Shown: piece after piece, positions 45,061-58,100 of the stretch
How positions within the stretch are numbered: position 1 is the first letter of the stretch
How the letters are laid out: each line of letters begins with the position of its first letter
The notes under the pieces: model-generated
What the model saw: the letters and a program-made list of their open reading frames with translations, nothing else
What the model was told of the DNA's origin: nothing
Database searches by the model: none
Made by a program: the position numbers and the translations under genes
NCBI GenBank assembly: GCA_036245805.1
Contig: BTRK01000001.1
Coordinates: 16,623,087 to 16,687,086, forward strand
From: Pristionchus mayeri
Lineage: Eukaryota; Nematoda; Chromadorea; Rhabditida; Neodiplogasteridae
DNA length: 64,000 nt
Reading direction: 5' to 3'

Positions 45061-46267
45061 GACTCACAATCGCCCGTCAGTCTCGGACACATCGCCGAAT
45101 GATCTATGGGATCAGTCAGGGATCAGGAGGGAAGTTGGGAAGTGCCAATCGAGAGACAAACTTTACACAGAGAGAGAGACCAAAACTCGCCATCTGGCAA
45201 CATTCTAGCGAGAGAAAGACCACTTCTTCACGAGAATGACAAATTACGGGTGATATTTAGTTGGAATGGCTTGGCACAGGTCACATTGACGAAAGAGCAA
45301 GCAGATTGTTCAGACTCATTTATTGAGAAGCCATGGAAAATGAGGGGGAACTCGAGCTGCCTAAGTTAATTCATCGGAGAAGAAGCTCCCGAAACAAAGC
45401 AGATATTGGGCAGGCAGACTCCATCGAGAGGACGCATGAAAAATTCATTGAATTTCATTGGAAAAGCATCGAATTCAGAGAGGAGGAGGAGGAGTAGGAG
45501 GAAGGGAAGGGAAGAGCCGCCCCCAAAATATATACTAGTATAGTGTCAATGGCCCTCTCCCGCCCCTCTCTCTCTTTTAGTGGGAATGGGATGGTCGAGA
45601 AGGAGAGGGAGAGAGGGAGAGAGGGAGAGAGGTAGAGAAAGGAGGAGACAGAAAGGATGGAATGCAACAAGCTTTCGAAGCGACAAAAAAGCTTCACAAA
45701 ATGAAGCAATAGCGCGAAGAGTGAGCGAGAGAGTATGGAGAATCGAGTGAGCGCGACGAGATGGTGACCATTTCTGTACAGAAAGAGTGAATGGACGGGA
45801 GAAAGAGCGAGACAGGGAGGGGGTATTGTATTGTTGGTATCGTGTCTCGGGAAGCACAGAGGGAGGAGGGATCAATAGCAGCGCCTCCGTAGGGGGGAGG
45901 AGGAGGAGGCACAAAAAACGAGAGAGGAACAGGAAGCCCGCGATGTTGTGGTCAGCCAGGCCCGGTCTTGGGGAGAGGAGAGGGGAGGGGAGGAGAGAGA
46001 GAGGGGGGGGAGGGGCATTGAGTTTAAAGCGGTTAGCCTTCCTTATTGCCCTGGAGCTAGAGAGAGAGGAAGAGAAGGGAGGAGAGAGGAAAGGGGAGGA
46101 GCTAACCCCGGGGACGTGTTCCTATGCTATGCTGACTCGTGTTTAGTGGGGGCCTTTGCTTATCTAATCAATCAATCATCCCTGGCCCGCCAATCAGTTG
46201 GAATGCTGCAAGGAAAGCACTCGATACGTGCAGTCATCGAGGAAGAATCAATGGCCTTTAGGAATCG

Positions 46268-46345
46268 TCGGACTCTCTCCAAACCACGCGCTCTCTCGTC
46301 GGTCAGAGTGAGCGAGAGAGTGTGTGATATGAAGAGAGCGAGGAA
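46268..46345. repeat. Hairpin element, GCTCTCTCG family
   Basis: Outer ACTCTCTCC and GAAGAGAGC, core CGCGCTCTCTCGTCGGTC against GAGCGAGAGAGTGTG. Less perfect than the 41.6-kb copy. Confidence 0.65.
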
Positions 46346-47059
46346 AGTCGTCGCCTAATTCTGATTCCCATCACTTCTCTGCACTTTGTGCAATCATGAG
46401 GAAGCCATTGCTCGGGTATTCTGATCACTGAGAGCTACGTGCGTTCTTTGAAGAAGGAGAATGAAGCACGCGCACTCTTCGTTTGCTCTGCGCGCTCTTA
46501 AGAGCCGAGCATTCCATTGGTGCTTCCCACTGCCCATCTCTAGCAATGCTCAGAAATAATGAACGAATATAGAACTGCTCAGCAAGATGCAAGAAGGGTA
46601 AATGGAGAAGTTCGGGGAGATCACTCCGTGTTGGCTGATAGATAGCTCAGAGCACAAAAAGGTGAGGTGAGGGAAATGGGGAGTATCTTTTTGCACTCGA
46701 AGATAGGCCGAGGACGACCTCTTCTCTGCAAGGGAAAGGAGGTGCAAAAAGTGAGCGATTGTTGAACCGAAAAGATTTATTCGTTCCACCCCTGCATTCT
46801 TTCCGGATTTAGCACCGACATGCAGCTACTGAGTCAATGCGACGCTAGAAGTGAACTCAATGGCGAAAAGATCGGTGAACAGAAGGTGAGTCATGTTTGC
46901 TGGGCGAATGGAGGAGGATTTACTTGCAACATACGCTGAAGTTTTCACATTCCAAATTTGTTTTGTCATGCGGCGCGAAAACAACGAATTCCCTCGGTAG
47001 GAGGACGTCAGAGCTCTCACCACGAGATTCGAGCCTCGCACCCACTCATCATCTCATCT

Positions 47060-47365
47060 CTGACTCTCTCCAATAACCACGCTCTCTCGCCCTCTCTCAC
47101 TGTCTAACTCTCTCAATTATCCACGCTCTCTCGGCCTCTCTAACCGACTAGAGAGCATGACAATTGAGGAGAGTCGGGTGCTCAGCTAATTGCCCATGGA
47201 GTAACACGAAACCACGCAACTTCTTGCCAATTTGGCGCACTCCCCCTTCCTCCTGCTCCCTCTACAGCTGCAAATTCTCCGTACGCGCTCTCCTAACTTC
47301 TCATACTCTCTCGCTTTCCTTAACTGGCGAGAGAACATGGAAAACAAGGAGGGTGCAAGAGATGG
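47060..47365. repeat. Cluster of three hairpin elements, GCTCTCTCG family
   Basis: Copies or half copies at about 47060-47090 and 47105-47178 (CTCTCAATTATCCACGCTCT against AGAGCATGACAATTGAGGAG), and at 47276-47365 (TCCTAACTTCTCATACTCTC against GAGAACATGGAAAACAAGGA). Confidence 0.7.
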
Positions 47366-47639
47366 AGGCAACTAGAGAGTACAGAGAAATACGGAGGCTC
47401 TCGTCATCCACGCTTGACCAGGCTTATCAGTGATTTCGCGCGAAGTTTGCAAAAAAATTGGCGTATTTTAGCGCGAAAATGCCTTTAAATTGGGCGTGTT
47501 TTCCCCTGTTTTACAGGTTGAAAGAGGGGTAAATTGAGCGAGGATATAAACGATTGATCGGCACCACACACACTGAATAGTCTTCCTCTCTCGGGGCGGA
47601 ACGAAATGATGCGACGGTAAGATAACAGGGAGAGGAGAG

Positions 47640-47910
47640 GGAGGAGGAGGGGGAGCAGGAGGGGGAGCAGGAGGGGGAGGAGAGGGGTCAGTCAGGACGG
47701 GCGAAAACAGTTCCTCTGTGTCGGCGAAAAAGAGATCTCTCTCGGCCCTCGCTCGATCCCGATACATGTATAACTAAGCGGCGCGGCTGATCGACACTAC
47801 TGGAAGCATGACCTAGATTGGAGAGGGGGGAGGGGGAAAGGGGTGGGGGAGGGGGGAGGGGGAAAGGGAGGGGGGAGGGGGGAGGGGGAGGGGGAGGGGA
47901 GGAGAGGAGA
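47640..47910 (+). repeat. Long G-rich purine tract
   Basis: Nearly pure A/G on the plus strand in 47635-47690 and 47819-47912, with many GGGGG blocks. Strong G-quadruplex and triplex potential. On the minus (gene) strand it is a long pyrimidine run. Confidence 0.8.
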
Positions 47911-48094
47911 GAGAGGGAAAGCAAAGAATGAGCGCCCCTCCAGCCGAAAAGCGACCCATGTGTGTGTACACACACGAAAAGTACCGCGCGCGAGCGCTCA
48001 CGATAACTAGAATCTAGTGCTCCCCCCCCCTCAGGGAAGGAACAAGAAGTGACTGTGTGTCAACCGAATCGATATACCGTACCTAAATTGGTCG

Positions 48095-48301
48095 CTACAC
48101 TCCTGGATAGAAAAGGCAAAATAGCCGCAGGCGACAGCTTGACGTCAGTCTAGAAGGGGGCGAGGAGGCGAGAGAGGGAGAAGGAGAGGGCAGGCTCCGC
48201 CCCCTTTTCCCCCGCGGCCTCTGGCTATTTTCTGAATCTGCCGTCATCTCCACTTCTCTGTCAGCCTTTCGCAGACTCTGGAGAAACTGCGCAGTAAACA
48301 T
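48095..48301 (-). CDS. Candidate 5' exon of the FNDC3-like gene
   Basis: An ATG at 48301 (minus) opens MFTAQFLQSLRKADREVEMT and then a low-complexity serine/proline tail. A mini-exon-like stretch near 48085-48110, between a CTATCCAG acceptor and a GTACGG donor, could link to 40854. There is no domain evidence, so this is a weak suggestion for the missing N-terminus. Confidence 0.2.
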   Translation of the reverse strand: MFTAQFLQSLRKADREVEMTADSENSQRPRGKRGRSLPSPSPSLASSPPSRLTSSCRLRLFCLFYPGV

Positions 48302-48351
48302 GCAATGAAGGCGGCCGGGATATGAGATATTTTAAGGAATTCTGGAGTAAT

Positions 48352-48430
48352 CGTCTGACTCTCTCCAAAGTGCATGCTCTCTCGCGTTCCCTAACGGACG
48401 AGAGTGTGTGATATGAGGAGAGTCAGACCA
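48352..48430. repeat. Hairpin element, GCTCTCTCG family
   Basis: GTCTGACTCTCTCCAAAGTG mirrors ATATGAGGAGAGTCAGAC around a GCTCTCTCG core. A further half copy (CTCTCTTCATTTCACCTTAT) follows at about 48450. Confidence 0.75.
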
Positions 48431-49180
48431 TTGCTTGGATTCTGGCACTGCACTCTCTTCATTTCACCTTATCTCTCGTCGGGAAAGCACGAACAGCGGG
48501 CAAAAGCAATGAAAAGCGAGAAACGCCGAAAGTGGAACCAAAGAACGGCTCGATTCATACCGAGAAAGAAGAAGCAAAACAAGCACAACAATGGCTTCTA
48601 CATGAACAAAGCGAGGGGTGTGGGTGGATGAGGAACGGGGGAGGAGGGGAAAGGGGGCGGAGCCAGGTAACGCAACGCCATTCACTGAGTGCTATTACTT
48701 CTAGTGTTGAGTCAGCCACCAGGAGCTGCAGGTCGGCGCTAAATCCGGAAAATGCGGAATGCAGTGGGAGGGGTGGAACGAATAAAGGGGAAGGACAAGA
48801 ATGGGGATGGAATAGGTTATTCGAATGGGGGAGATGTCTGAATGGAGAATGAGTCTCTTCAAGAGCGCGTTCTTTCACAGCAAGAACGAGGAGAGAGCAC
48901 GGGAGGGTGGAATGAACTTCTCTTGTTTAGATCACTCTTACGTGCTCTCAGATCTTCGTTTACGAAAAAAACGCTCATAAAGAAGGCCATACTCAGTTCC
49001 TTTTGGAAAAAACACTCTTTATCATCTACACAAGAAATAAATAGAAGATACCGCAATATTTTTTTGTATTTTGAGAGATCAAAGATCAAACCAGAGAACG
49101 TGGTCATGAGAGATCGGGGCAATAGGTCACGCAAACTACGATGTTGGTCGAGGCCAAACTAGAGTGACAGAGATCAAAGA

Positions 49181-52100
49181 TCACACAATCTCGATGTACT
49201 CGATGGGGATGCGACCGCGGACGCCCGCCCGCTCCGCCATCACGAAGTCCTCGTCCATCCCCGGCAGTCGGTACACGATGATGACCTACCGAATATTGAT
49301 TGACCCACCGAACTCCTATCGTAACCTGTAACTACCGTATACCTCGTTGAGACGGACGCTCAGCTCGTCGCGCAGCACCGCGTCATAGTCCATGATCACG
49401 CGAGCCTGAAAGAGATCAAAGTTCAAAATCACAATACATTGGTTTCATCGTTCCACTGTACTTTGTCGGTCGAAAAGAGAGATCAAAGATTATCCTCTCA
49501 CCTGTTTCGTTCCTCCATCCGAAAGTGCTGCGTAGATACCGGTCAACGATTTCTTCTGCAAGATCAATTTCCGATCGATAATTCCCCTTCCCCGTCTCTC
49601 TCTCTCTGCTTCCCCCTGCAGAATAAAAGTTTCATGCTTCTTCCCCGCTGTTTTATGCAGCTCCCTCTGCTTTTACTGCTATCATTCGCCGTGTTGCCTT
49701 CCCCTTCCAACCCTCTCTGTGACCTACCTTCTCTCCATTCGCTGCTCTCTCGACTACCGTAGTCGTTACGGTAGCACCACGGATCACAAGCGTTCTGTAA
49801 TTACCGTACCCTTATAATACTGTGAATGCACCATCAAATACTGTCACTTCTCATAATTTATTCAAATAATTATGCATAATGTACACCACAATCTCACTAA
49901 ATGCGAAAAGTAACAGCAAACTCGGGGGTCAAATAATTTAGCAATACCTTCTTAAAACATTCAATCTTCTACAGGATCTCGAAATCAATATTGGCACAAC
50001 ATCGATATAGGTAATCGATACAGTAAGCAGATGGGGAAGAGTTTACGGTAAGTAGGATGGCAGGGCAGGGAGGGGGCGACGCGTCTCACCACGAAAACTA
50101 CCGTAACCGGAGAGAAAGGAACAAAGAACTAGCAATCGATAACGGGCTCGCAATCAAGAACAGACGCTATGGTAGTGACTGAAAATCGATAACGGGTTAG
50201 CAGAGGACTACATACTACACAGACAATCTTCTTGGTCGGAAGTTGGGGATACGGTAGTTGTTGGTCCTCCACAGATCGATCGACTGCTTACAACGGTGCC
50301 GCACTGAAATTGCTACCGTAACACAAAACTACCGTAACCCAACGAGGAAGGGTGCACCACCACTGTACGGGATCTACACAGTGTCTTCTATTGAGCGCGT
50401 GCACTACGTACTACAATACTATTATGTGATGTCGTGTACGTTGTGTGTGGTGTCGTGGTGCGATTTAGTAAATGTCGTCTCCGACTACTCACCCCGACAG
50501 GTCGCGCTGCAGGTCGGCGAGCGACTGATGCGCCTGGGCGTAGAACGAGAGCTGCGCCTCGACGAAGTCACGGATGCACTTCAGCTGGTTGTTCTGCAAA
50601 AATCGATATTATAATGCCTACAGTATCCCCATGAATCAATCTGACCTATAAAACCAGTTCAGATTACTGTACTGCCATGAACACTTCCTTGATCCATAGA
50701 ACTATCTTGAACGACTGATTCTCTACCATACTCATCTAGTCATCAATCTGACCTACCAGATCACCAATTCAGGTTACTGTAGTTACATGAACAATTATTT
50801 TACCCACATAGCTACCTCGAACAATCGGTGTTCAACTATACCTATCTAGTCATCACTCTGACCCATCGGACTACCCCTAGTCCCTCCCCTGGGTACTGTA
50901 CTCACGTGGGCGGTCTGGATGCCCTCCAGCAGCAGCTTCGTGATCTCGGTCTGCTTGTCGAACTCAGCCTGCGCCACGCGCACCTCCGCCTCCGCCTGAA
51001 GAACCCGATGATTACGGTAATCCACAACCACCGCATGCGTGCATAATGTCCTTCTGTCATTTTCCGTTTCTCACGACTACTACACCACATACAGTACACC
51101 ACGAGCGTGCGGCTTCTCCTTTCTGTATTCTCCTCGCAAGCTCGTCCAATTTCTCATTAGAGTGGGCGAGCGGGTATGATGTCAGTCTCCCTTTCAAGTC
51201 TCTCTCCTCTCCTCACTCTGTCTCCCCCTCTCTCCCCGTCTAACCCAGTAGCACGTCACTGTTCGCTTTACTGCCATACGTTGTTCTCTTCTGCCTCTCT
51301 CGGGGGCTAATGCCACGGAGCTAAATATGTTCCGTCTCGGGGATTGATATGCAATGACTTGAGCACGGTACTTCTCCGCTGCACGATTAAATGACGCGAG
51401 ATTTGATGGGGAAGAGATCTGAGAAGGAGAAGGAGCAGAATACTTCCTTGTAGCCCCATCGTCCTCTCCATTCTCTTCGACTGGCATCTCTCTCGTCATT
51501 CGGGGGAGAGCAATGGAATGAGATGACTCCTCTTGTTCTCCTCCCTTTCTCTGCATTCCATTCAGAAGGGTGCAATTTTCGAGATTGGAAGAGCACTCTC
51601 TCAAATTGGTATGCTATCTTGCCCTCTCTCATCTCAGACGGATACGGTAGTCAGGGAACCCTGATTCACGTCAGTTCGCGTTATTCAAATTACGCAGCCT
51701 CCAGTTCGTGAAATTGGACGAGGGAGATGAATGGGAAGAAAGATCGTCGTCGTCTTTCTGGGGGGGGGGGGGCAATCCAACAATCGAGAGCCACACTATA
51801 TAAAAACCGCAATTTAGCAGGCAGATTGTGCACTGGGAAAGCACAGAATTGAGTGCTTTTCCATCTGTCAACGTGCCAATTGCAAGACTAGATGAGGCTA
51901 TCCTTTCACTTCCAAATGCCACCATGCCTAATCAAGCGAGAGTCGACAACGTAGGCATGGCTAAATTGAGATTTCCTATTCTCAGACAGCTCAGAAGATC
52001 AGCTCTCGCTCTCTTCACTCCATATGTGGGCGGGGATTGCTGATGAGTTTCAAATTCCGGGAGGGCGCCCACTAGTTATAACACCAGCAGGGTATACAGA

Positions 52101-55100
52101 TTTTTTTCCGAACAATTGGAAGAAGTATGATGAGCAGAGCACTAGGTCGGATGAGAACTATGACTTCATGATATATCAAAGTCGGGATCTCGTCATAGTT
52201 CTCATCCGACCTAGTGCCGATGAGCAGTGCTCATTGAATACTACCTTAAACCCGGGAGGGTCTTGCTGCTCACTTCCCTAAAAGGGCAGGCCAAAAAAAG
52301 GAGTGGGGGGGGGGGGACTTGACGTGGCTCTCCTCGCCTACACGCTCTCATCTCTCACATTTCTTCTTGACAGCAGATATCTATCGGAAGTGATGACGTC
52401 AGCAGGCATAATGCGGGCCGCGAACGAATGAGAACCCGAGAGGGGGCAATAAGCCAGAAGTGGGCATCAAGGGGTCACGCACAGCCACGACACTACACCG
52501 AGACACAATCACGATTGCGCTCCACCGAACCACCACTTGACGACACTGATTACTGTACCTGCTCTATGGTCAGACCGCCCACTGGCTTTGAGCCTCCCTT
52601 CAATGATAATTATCAGTCATGGAATGCACGTCGTGTTTTCACATACTCGGCGCTATTTTGATCGCTCCGGTTTCACAGAATCGCAGAACCCACACACGAC
52701 TCTCGGTATAGTAATTGCTATTTGCGGCAAACTGTAATTTCGAGCGAATACTAATAACGATTGTTTACTGGGAATAGCCTCGGGGCTCTCCCATCCACTC
52801 TTGTTGTAGCCAGAGCGCACGCGTTGGTTCGTTGCACAGTAATCGCATTTGAGTGTGCAATGATCCCTCTTTTCGTATCCAAGCCCCTCTGCTCAGACTG
52901 TACAGTCACCCAGGAGCGTTTAGTGCCTCTCGAAAGGAACTAATGAGCTAGTCATTTCTTATGGAAAATACTCTTCATTTTTTGTACACTTTTTCCATTG
53001 CCGAGCGGTGAAGTACTGTAGAAAAGGACTAGTTCATCAGTTCCTTTTCAAAGTATAGTGCCACGAGATACTAATACTCGCTCCTTCTCCAGACATCGCT
53101 ATGGGATTCTCATCAATTTCGGACGGCATATCCGAGAGGAGAGAAAAGAAAGAAAACATCGAGGGGGGGGAGGGGACGAGGCATCGTCCATTGTTTACTA
53201 TCGCCGTCTAGACTAGTGGCGAGTGCCAGATAACAGGCTTCGAAATGCCGATTGTACTTAGCATAAGTATCTATGAAAATAATATTTATGTCTTGTCACA
53301 TGCTCGTAACGGCTCGCTCAAGAATACAATAGCACTCTTTCATTAATCAGGTCATATCCACCTGACCCAAGGAACCAATCCACTAAAGCTAGTACCAAAA
53401 GCATACTACCAAGTCAAAGAACCACTAGACGAACACCAACCATGCCTTCATTATCTTCATTAGCCAGTCTATTCCGCCTCCAGTCCCCTATTGTGCGGGT
53501 GGATTTTGCATTCAACCCAACCCTCGATTATGCCCGCCTTATATTCATGAGTCGATGGGAAACGGTGGACAATAGGGGAGAGGGAAGATTGCGGGTAGGC
53601 GGAGAGCAAAAAAAATAGCTGACCAATGGTCTCCCGGGGATGCTTGACAAGTGGAGAGGAAAAAGGAAATTAGAGGCTGGAAAAAGGATGAGTGGGCATT
53701 GTTCGTGGGGATTCTGTTTTCGAAAAAAAAAATGGCAAAATGCCAAACAGATTATCCCTTTTTTGCAGGTCTCTTCCGATTGTCGTCATTCCCCCGCCGG
53801 AAGCCGCAAGTCATCATAGCAGGGGGGATTGGGAATGGGGGGTGTTCTGAGTTCCGAAAGTGACGAGGGGGTGCTGATATTTTGCTGAACAATCCGCGCA
53901 ATTCCCTGAGGGTGGCCGGCAATAGATACCACCAGGAGATGAATGAAGGCATGATGAATAGCTGCTTCTTAATGGCGTTTGAACGTTCCTTACTAACGCT
54001 TATTACATCTATTCGCTAGCAACGAAAATATGCGTGGACACATAAACGCATACTGTCATCGGCACTATTTCGCATTTGTGGGGGCATACTAGCACCATCT
54101 CATCCCCAAAATTATTTCGAATACGAATGCAGCATTCATATTCATCTACTCCGTGATTAATCCATTGTATTTTATGGTCAAGGAACTGATGGAATATCAC
54201 TTCTTCGCACCAATTACCAACCATAACGAAAACGTGAAACCCGCTTTTGTCAAGGACATGCACTATATTCGTGAGCCGTTAGCAGCAAGGTTTTTATCAA
54301 AGTAGTACTGGTAGATGCACCCGACTCATTTACACAAAAAGTTCCTGCCATATCTGCAACGCGAAACCTCAATTCGCCGGGACTCAATTCAAAAGAATTT
54401 TAAATTTAACTTTCGATGTAAAAAAATATTAAAATAGTCTAAAATTGGCTCAAATTCCTTCATGATTATTCTATAATTTCCATCGCTTATTTTAATATAT
54501 ATATTTTTTAACCGACAGAGATATGCGTTTTTTTATTAGTCCAACAAACGAGCAAAACCAAAGGCCAGGACTACACCTGGTTTCCCCTCCATCGCTTTCA
54601 TACTCTCAAAAACAGCATCCTCGTAACGGGCATCATTCATTATGAAAACAGGAAACGTGCACGCACCGTGACCACCAGCTGCCCACATTATTTAATTATT
54701 TTTTTCGCCAATACCCAAACCAAATCGTCTCAGCACGAACCCTTCGCCTCATCAGCACAGCGCGAAATCACTACTCAACAGGCCCGAATTTTCTACTTTT
54801 TTCAATTTTCAAATTAAACAAGATTCGCTCACAGCCTGGATTCCATCGGCCTGCTTGGCCTTCCTCAGACGACTCTTGCACGCGTCGAGGTCGAGCCGCT
54901 TCGCGTGCAGCACCTTGCGCTCTTTCTGCAAGAGATTTGCATTAATATTATTAATTAAAATATTTATACAAACACACACTCATCAATGTATATCAATAGC
55001 ATCGCATGATTCAAATGAGCCAGAGCATTTCGGGCTCTTATTTAGCAAAGTGCCACTTTGCGGGTTGGAGTTTCGCGTGGTTCACAAGTTGGCAGCGGTG

Positions 55101-58100
55101 TGAGAGGAATCAGTGCGATGAACCTACTCTCATTAGAAACAACCATTTTGATATAAAACTATCATCATTCAAAATATTTGCCATCTATCTAGTGTTGGAG
55201 AAGACTCTGGAAATCCTTTTACAATATAAATAAATCATAATCCGGTTGATAATCCAAAATTGGTTATTTTAGGAAGAACTAACAACTACTTTGGGTCAGT
55301 GCTTTACAAAAGGTTAAACTTCCACTGTATGCATTCGTGTTTCTCGAGTTCATCAAGATGACAAGGATTTAGCAAAGGCCAGTGCTGTCTCGTCATTGAG
55401 TATCAAAAAATAATTTTCAAAATGTTTGCCATCTAGCTAATGATGAATAACGTTGGGAATTCAAAAAGTATTTGCACGAACTAAAAAAGTAGATGCAATT
55501 GAATTCACAGATTCGGAAAATGCAATTTCGCGCTTCACGAGATCACAACCGTGGCACGCATGTGAAACAAATCAGTAACCTTTCCATAATCGATTCAAAA
55601 AATTATAATAAATATCACTTAACGTCATAAAATATTTCAGTATATGCATTGGCATGTAATCAAGCGACTTCAAGCAATGAAAGCCACATTCTAGTCAGTG
55701 TTTCGAAAAAGTTCGACTGCGAATTTCTTTTTCACGAGTAAACCATCTCATTGTGCATGTAAGAGACACCAATTCCACTCAACTCCTTATGATTAAAAAA
55801 TAATAAACTCAATACCTGGATCGTCTTCATGTCTCCGTCGAGGAATCTCTTGATCGGCAGCAGCGTCTGCTGCGCGGCTTGACCTACAAATCGATAATTG
55901 CCTATCGATCGATTTTTGACTACCGTATTCCTATGATATAGGAAGCTCCACTCAACTACAATGTTCTCGCTAAGGAAAATCTCCGTATTCTACATCGTAA
56001 AAAGAAATATTTGCATACACTTTAACCTCAAGGACTACATGACTACCGTATCGATAACTACCGTATCACCAAGGTACCGTACCCACGAGTTCCCTCTCGT
56101 GCTGGCCCAGCTTCTGCTGCGTGGCGGCCACCTTCAGCAGAGCGCTGCCTGGAAAAATCGACAATCAAACTATTGATTTTACATCCAATTCTTTATCACT
56201 CAGCTTCAATGTTTCACAAGTTGGCTAAGTAGGGCAATAGTGTGGGAATCACCAATATTGTCGTTACTTTCTAGGAATACAATAATATTCAAATAATCTT
56301 TTTAAAATGAGAAGGTATTGTAATTATTGATTTTTCATACACTCTCTTCTCCCCAGCTTCTTCCTGCAGCAGGTACACACTCTTCTTCATCCCTTGGGAG
56401 AAGGAAGATATCCCCTTTCTTTGTTCTTCTCCCCTCCTTTCCTAGTCATTTTTTTTCGTCTGCCCGATTTCCTCTCAAGCATTCACATTTTTCGTGCCAG
56501 TCCGCACTCTCTCGATTTCACCTGCTATCTTGCCTCTCTCTCTCTCTCTCGTCTCTCTCGCCTCTCTCGTCTTTCTCTCTCCCCCTACGATACGAAAATG
56601 GGCACTTCGGAGAAACGAACGGGCAGAAGAGGCGAGATGAATGATGAGGCATCGCAAATACTTCAGATCCCCAAGACTGCTAATTAGCATTTGGCCATTT
56701 GCCAAGGGACCCTCCTCATTTTACATGCTCTATCACCAGGCAGAGCGACCAAGAAAACGAGCGAAAGTTAATGAGTAATAGAGCTGTATTGGAAACACTT
56801 CCTGCCTGCCAATTAGGAAGGGGGTGATTAGGGCGCACTTTAGTGGATCCCTTCGTTAGTTGGGATGAGCAATCGTCTGACTCTCTCCTGTTTGCCTGAT
56901 CTCTCGCTTTCTCTGACATTCCAGAGTATGTAAATGAGGAGAGCATTGCTCACTGAGAGAGCAATCGAGAGCAGCGGATGATTAGTCATCTGATTGTCAG
57001 ATGACTATCACATGCTCTCACTATTACACTGAATTTCGAAACCGTGAACTAGTACTTTAGAGATAATACAGTATCCCAACGATATCCCTGATTCAAGGGT
57101 AGAAATGGGCAACACTAGGTAAGTGATACAGCCTAAGCAATAAAATGAACGGAAAAGAGTCACAAGCTCGAGCTGTCAGCAAAATTCCAATTTTCGGAAA
57201 GTTAACACAACCCGTCGTATTGTGGTTCGAACTCAAGATTGTAAGGATGGATTTCTGCTCTTGTGAGTATCACGGTCATTAACTGCCTAAATAATAGATA
57301 AACAACCTAGGGTGTAAAACTCGCAGATGATAATTCAATTTTCCAAAACATACAAAATATTTTAATGATTTAACCGAAAAGAGCAGCTGCTGCAAACACC
57401 CGATATTTTAATGATTCAAACCCATCGGATTGTGGTTTTACCATTACCTTGTATCGCTGGATTTCTGTTCTCTTAGATTAGTCGGTGGTTAATCGGAAAT
57501 GAAAAAAAAACAACTAAAACTCCACAAATTGCATAACATATTTCATAATACCCTAGCTATAAACACCTTAAATTAGTACCGTAACGTACCTCGTTGGGTT
57601 ACGGTAACTATGTTAGAATACTTACCGTAGGGAGTGGCAGCTCCGAACTCCTCGCCCGCCTCGCACATCGCCGTCGCCAGCGACTCGAGGTTGTTCATTC
57701 GACTGCCTGCAATGATTAGCATTCTACCGTATATTAGGTACGGTAACCCACCGTATCCCAACTCAACTGTATTTCATTGATTCTTGCTAAATCACAACAT
57801 GGGTCATAGAGAGACTGAGTAGAATGAAAACTATTACGTCATGCCGATTTTAATATATCAAGAGCGGCGTAGTTCTCGGCATAGGAAATAGTTCTCATCC
57901 GACCAAGCGACTATGATTTTTTTAAAGCGAACACCTGCTGAATTCGTGTATCAGCATCACTTAAAATTCAAGAAAAACTAGCGTACCGGCGTTGAAATGA
58001 GGGAACGGTTTCAGATAAAAAAAGAAAGTGCGCTCGTATCCCCTGCAATTCATTCCTATGGTATTTAAGTTTCCGAAAGTCGTATTATCTAAGAAACGGG

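Larger units (their letters stand above)
40869..48060. other. Long repeat-rich stretch, probably first intron(s) of the FNDC3-like gene
   Basis: No exon could be supported in about 7 kb. The region contains many hairpin elements of the GCTCTCTCG family, a (GA)n run, G-rich purine tracts and GC-rich linkers. Open frames here are composition artefacts of purine/pyrimidine strands. If the candidate 5' exon near 48.2 kb is real, this is one intron; otherwise it is upstream sequence. Confidence 0.5.
50996..54832. other. Long intron of the endophilin gene
   Basis: No other gene recognised in 3.8 kb. It contains a MITE palindrome at 52138-52218, an inverted repeat at 52919-53064, homopolymer G runs (51762, 52308, 53165), and low-complexity A/T sequence towards 54500. 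Confidence 0.6.
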
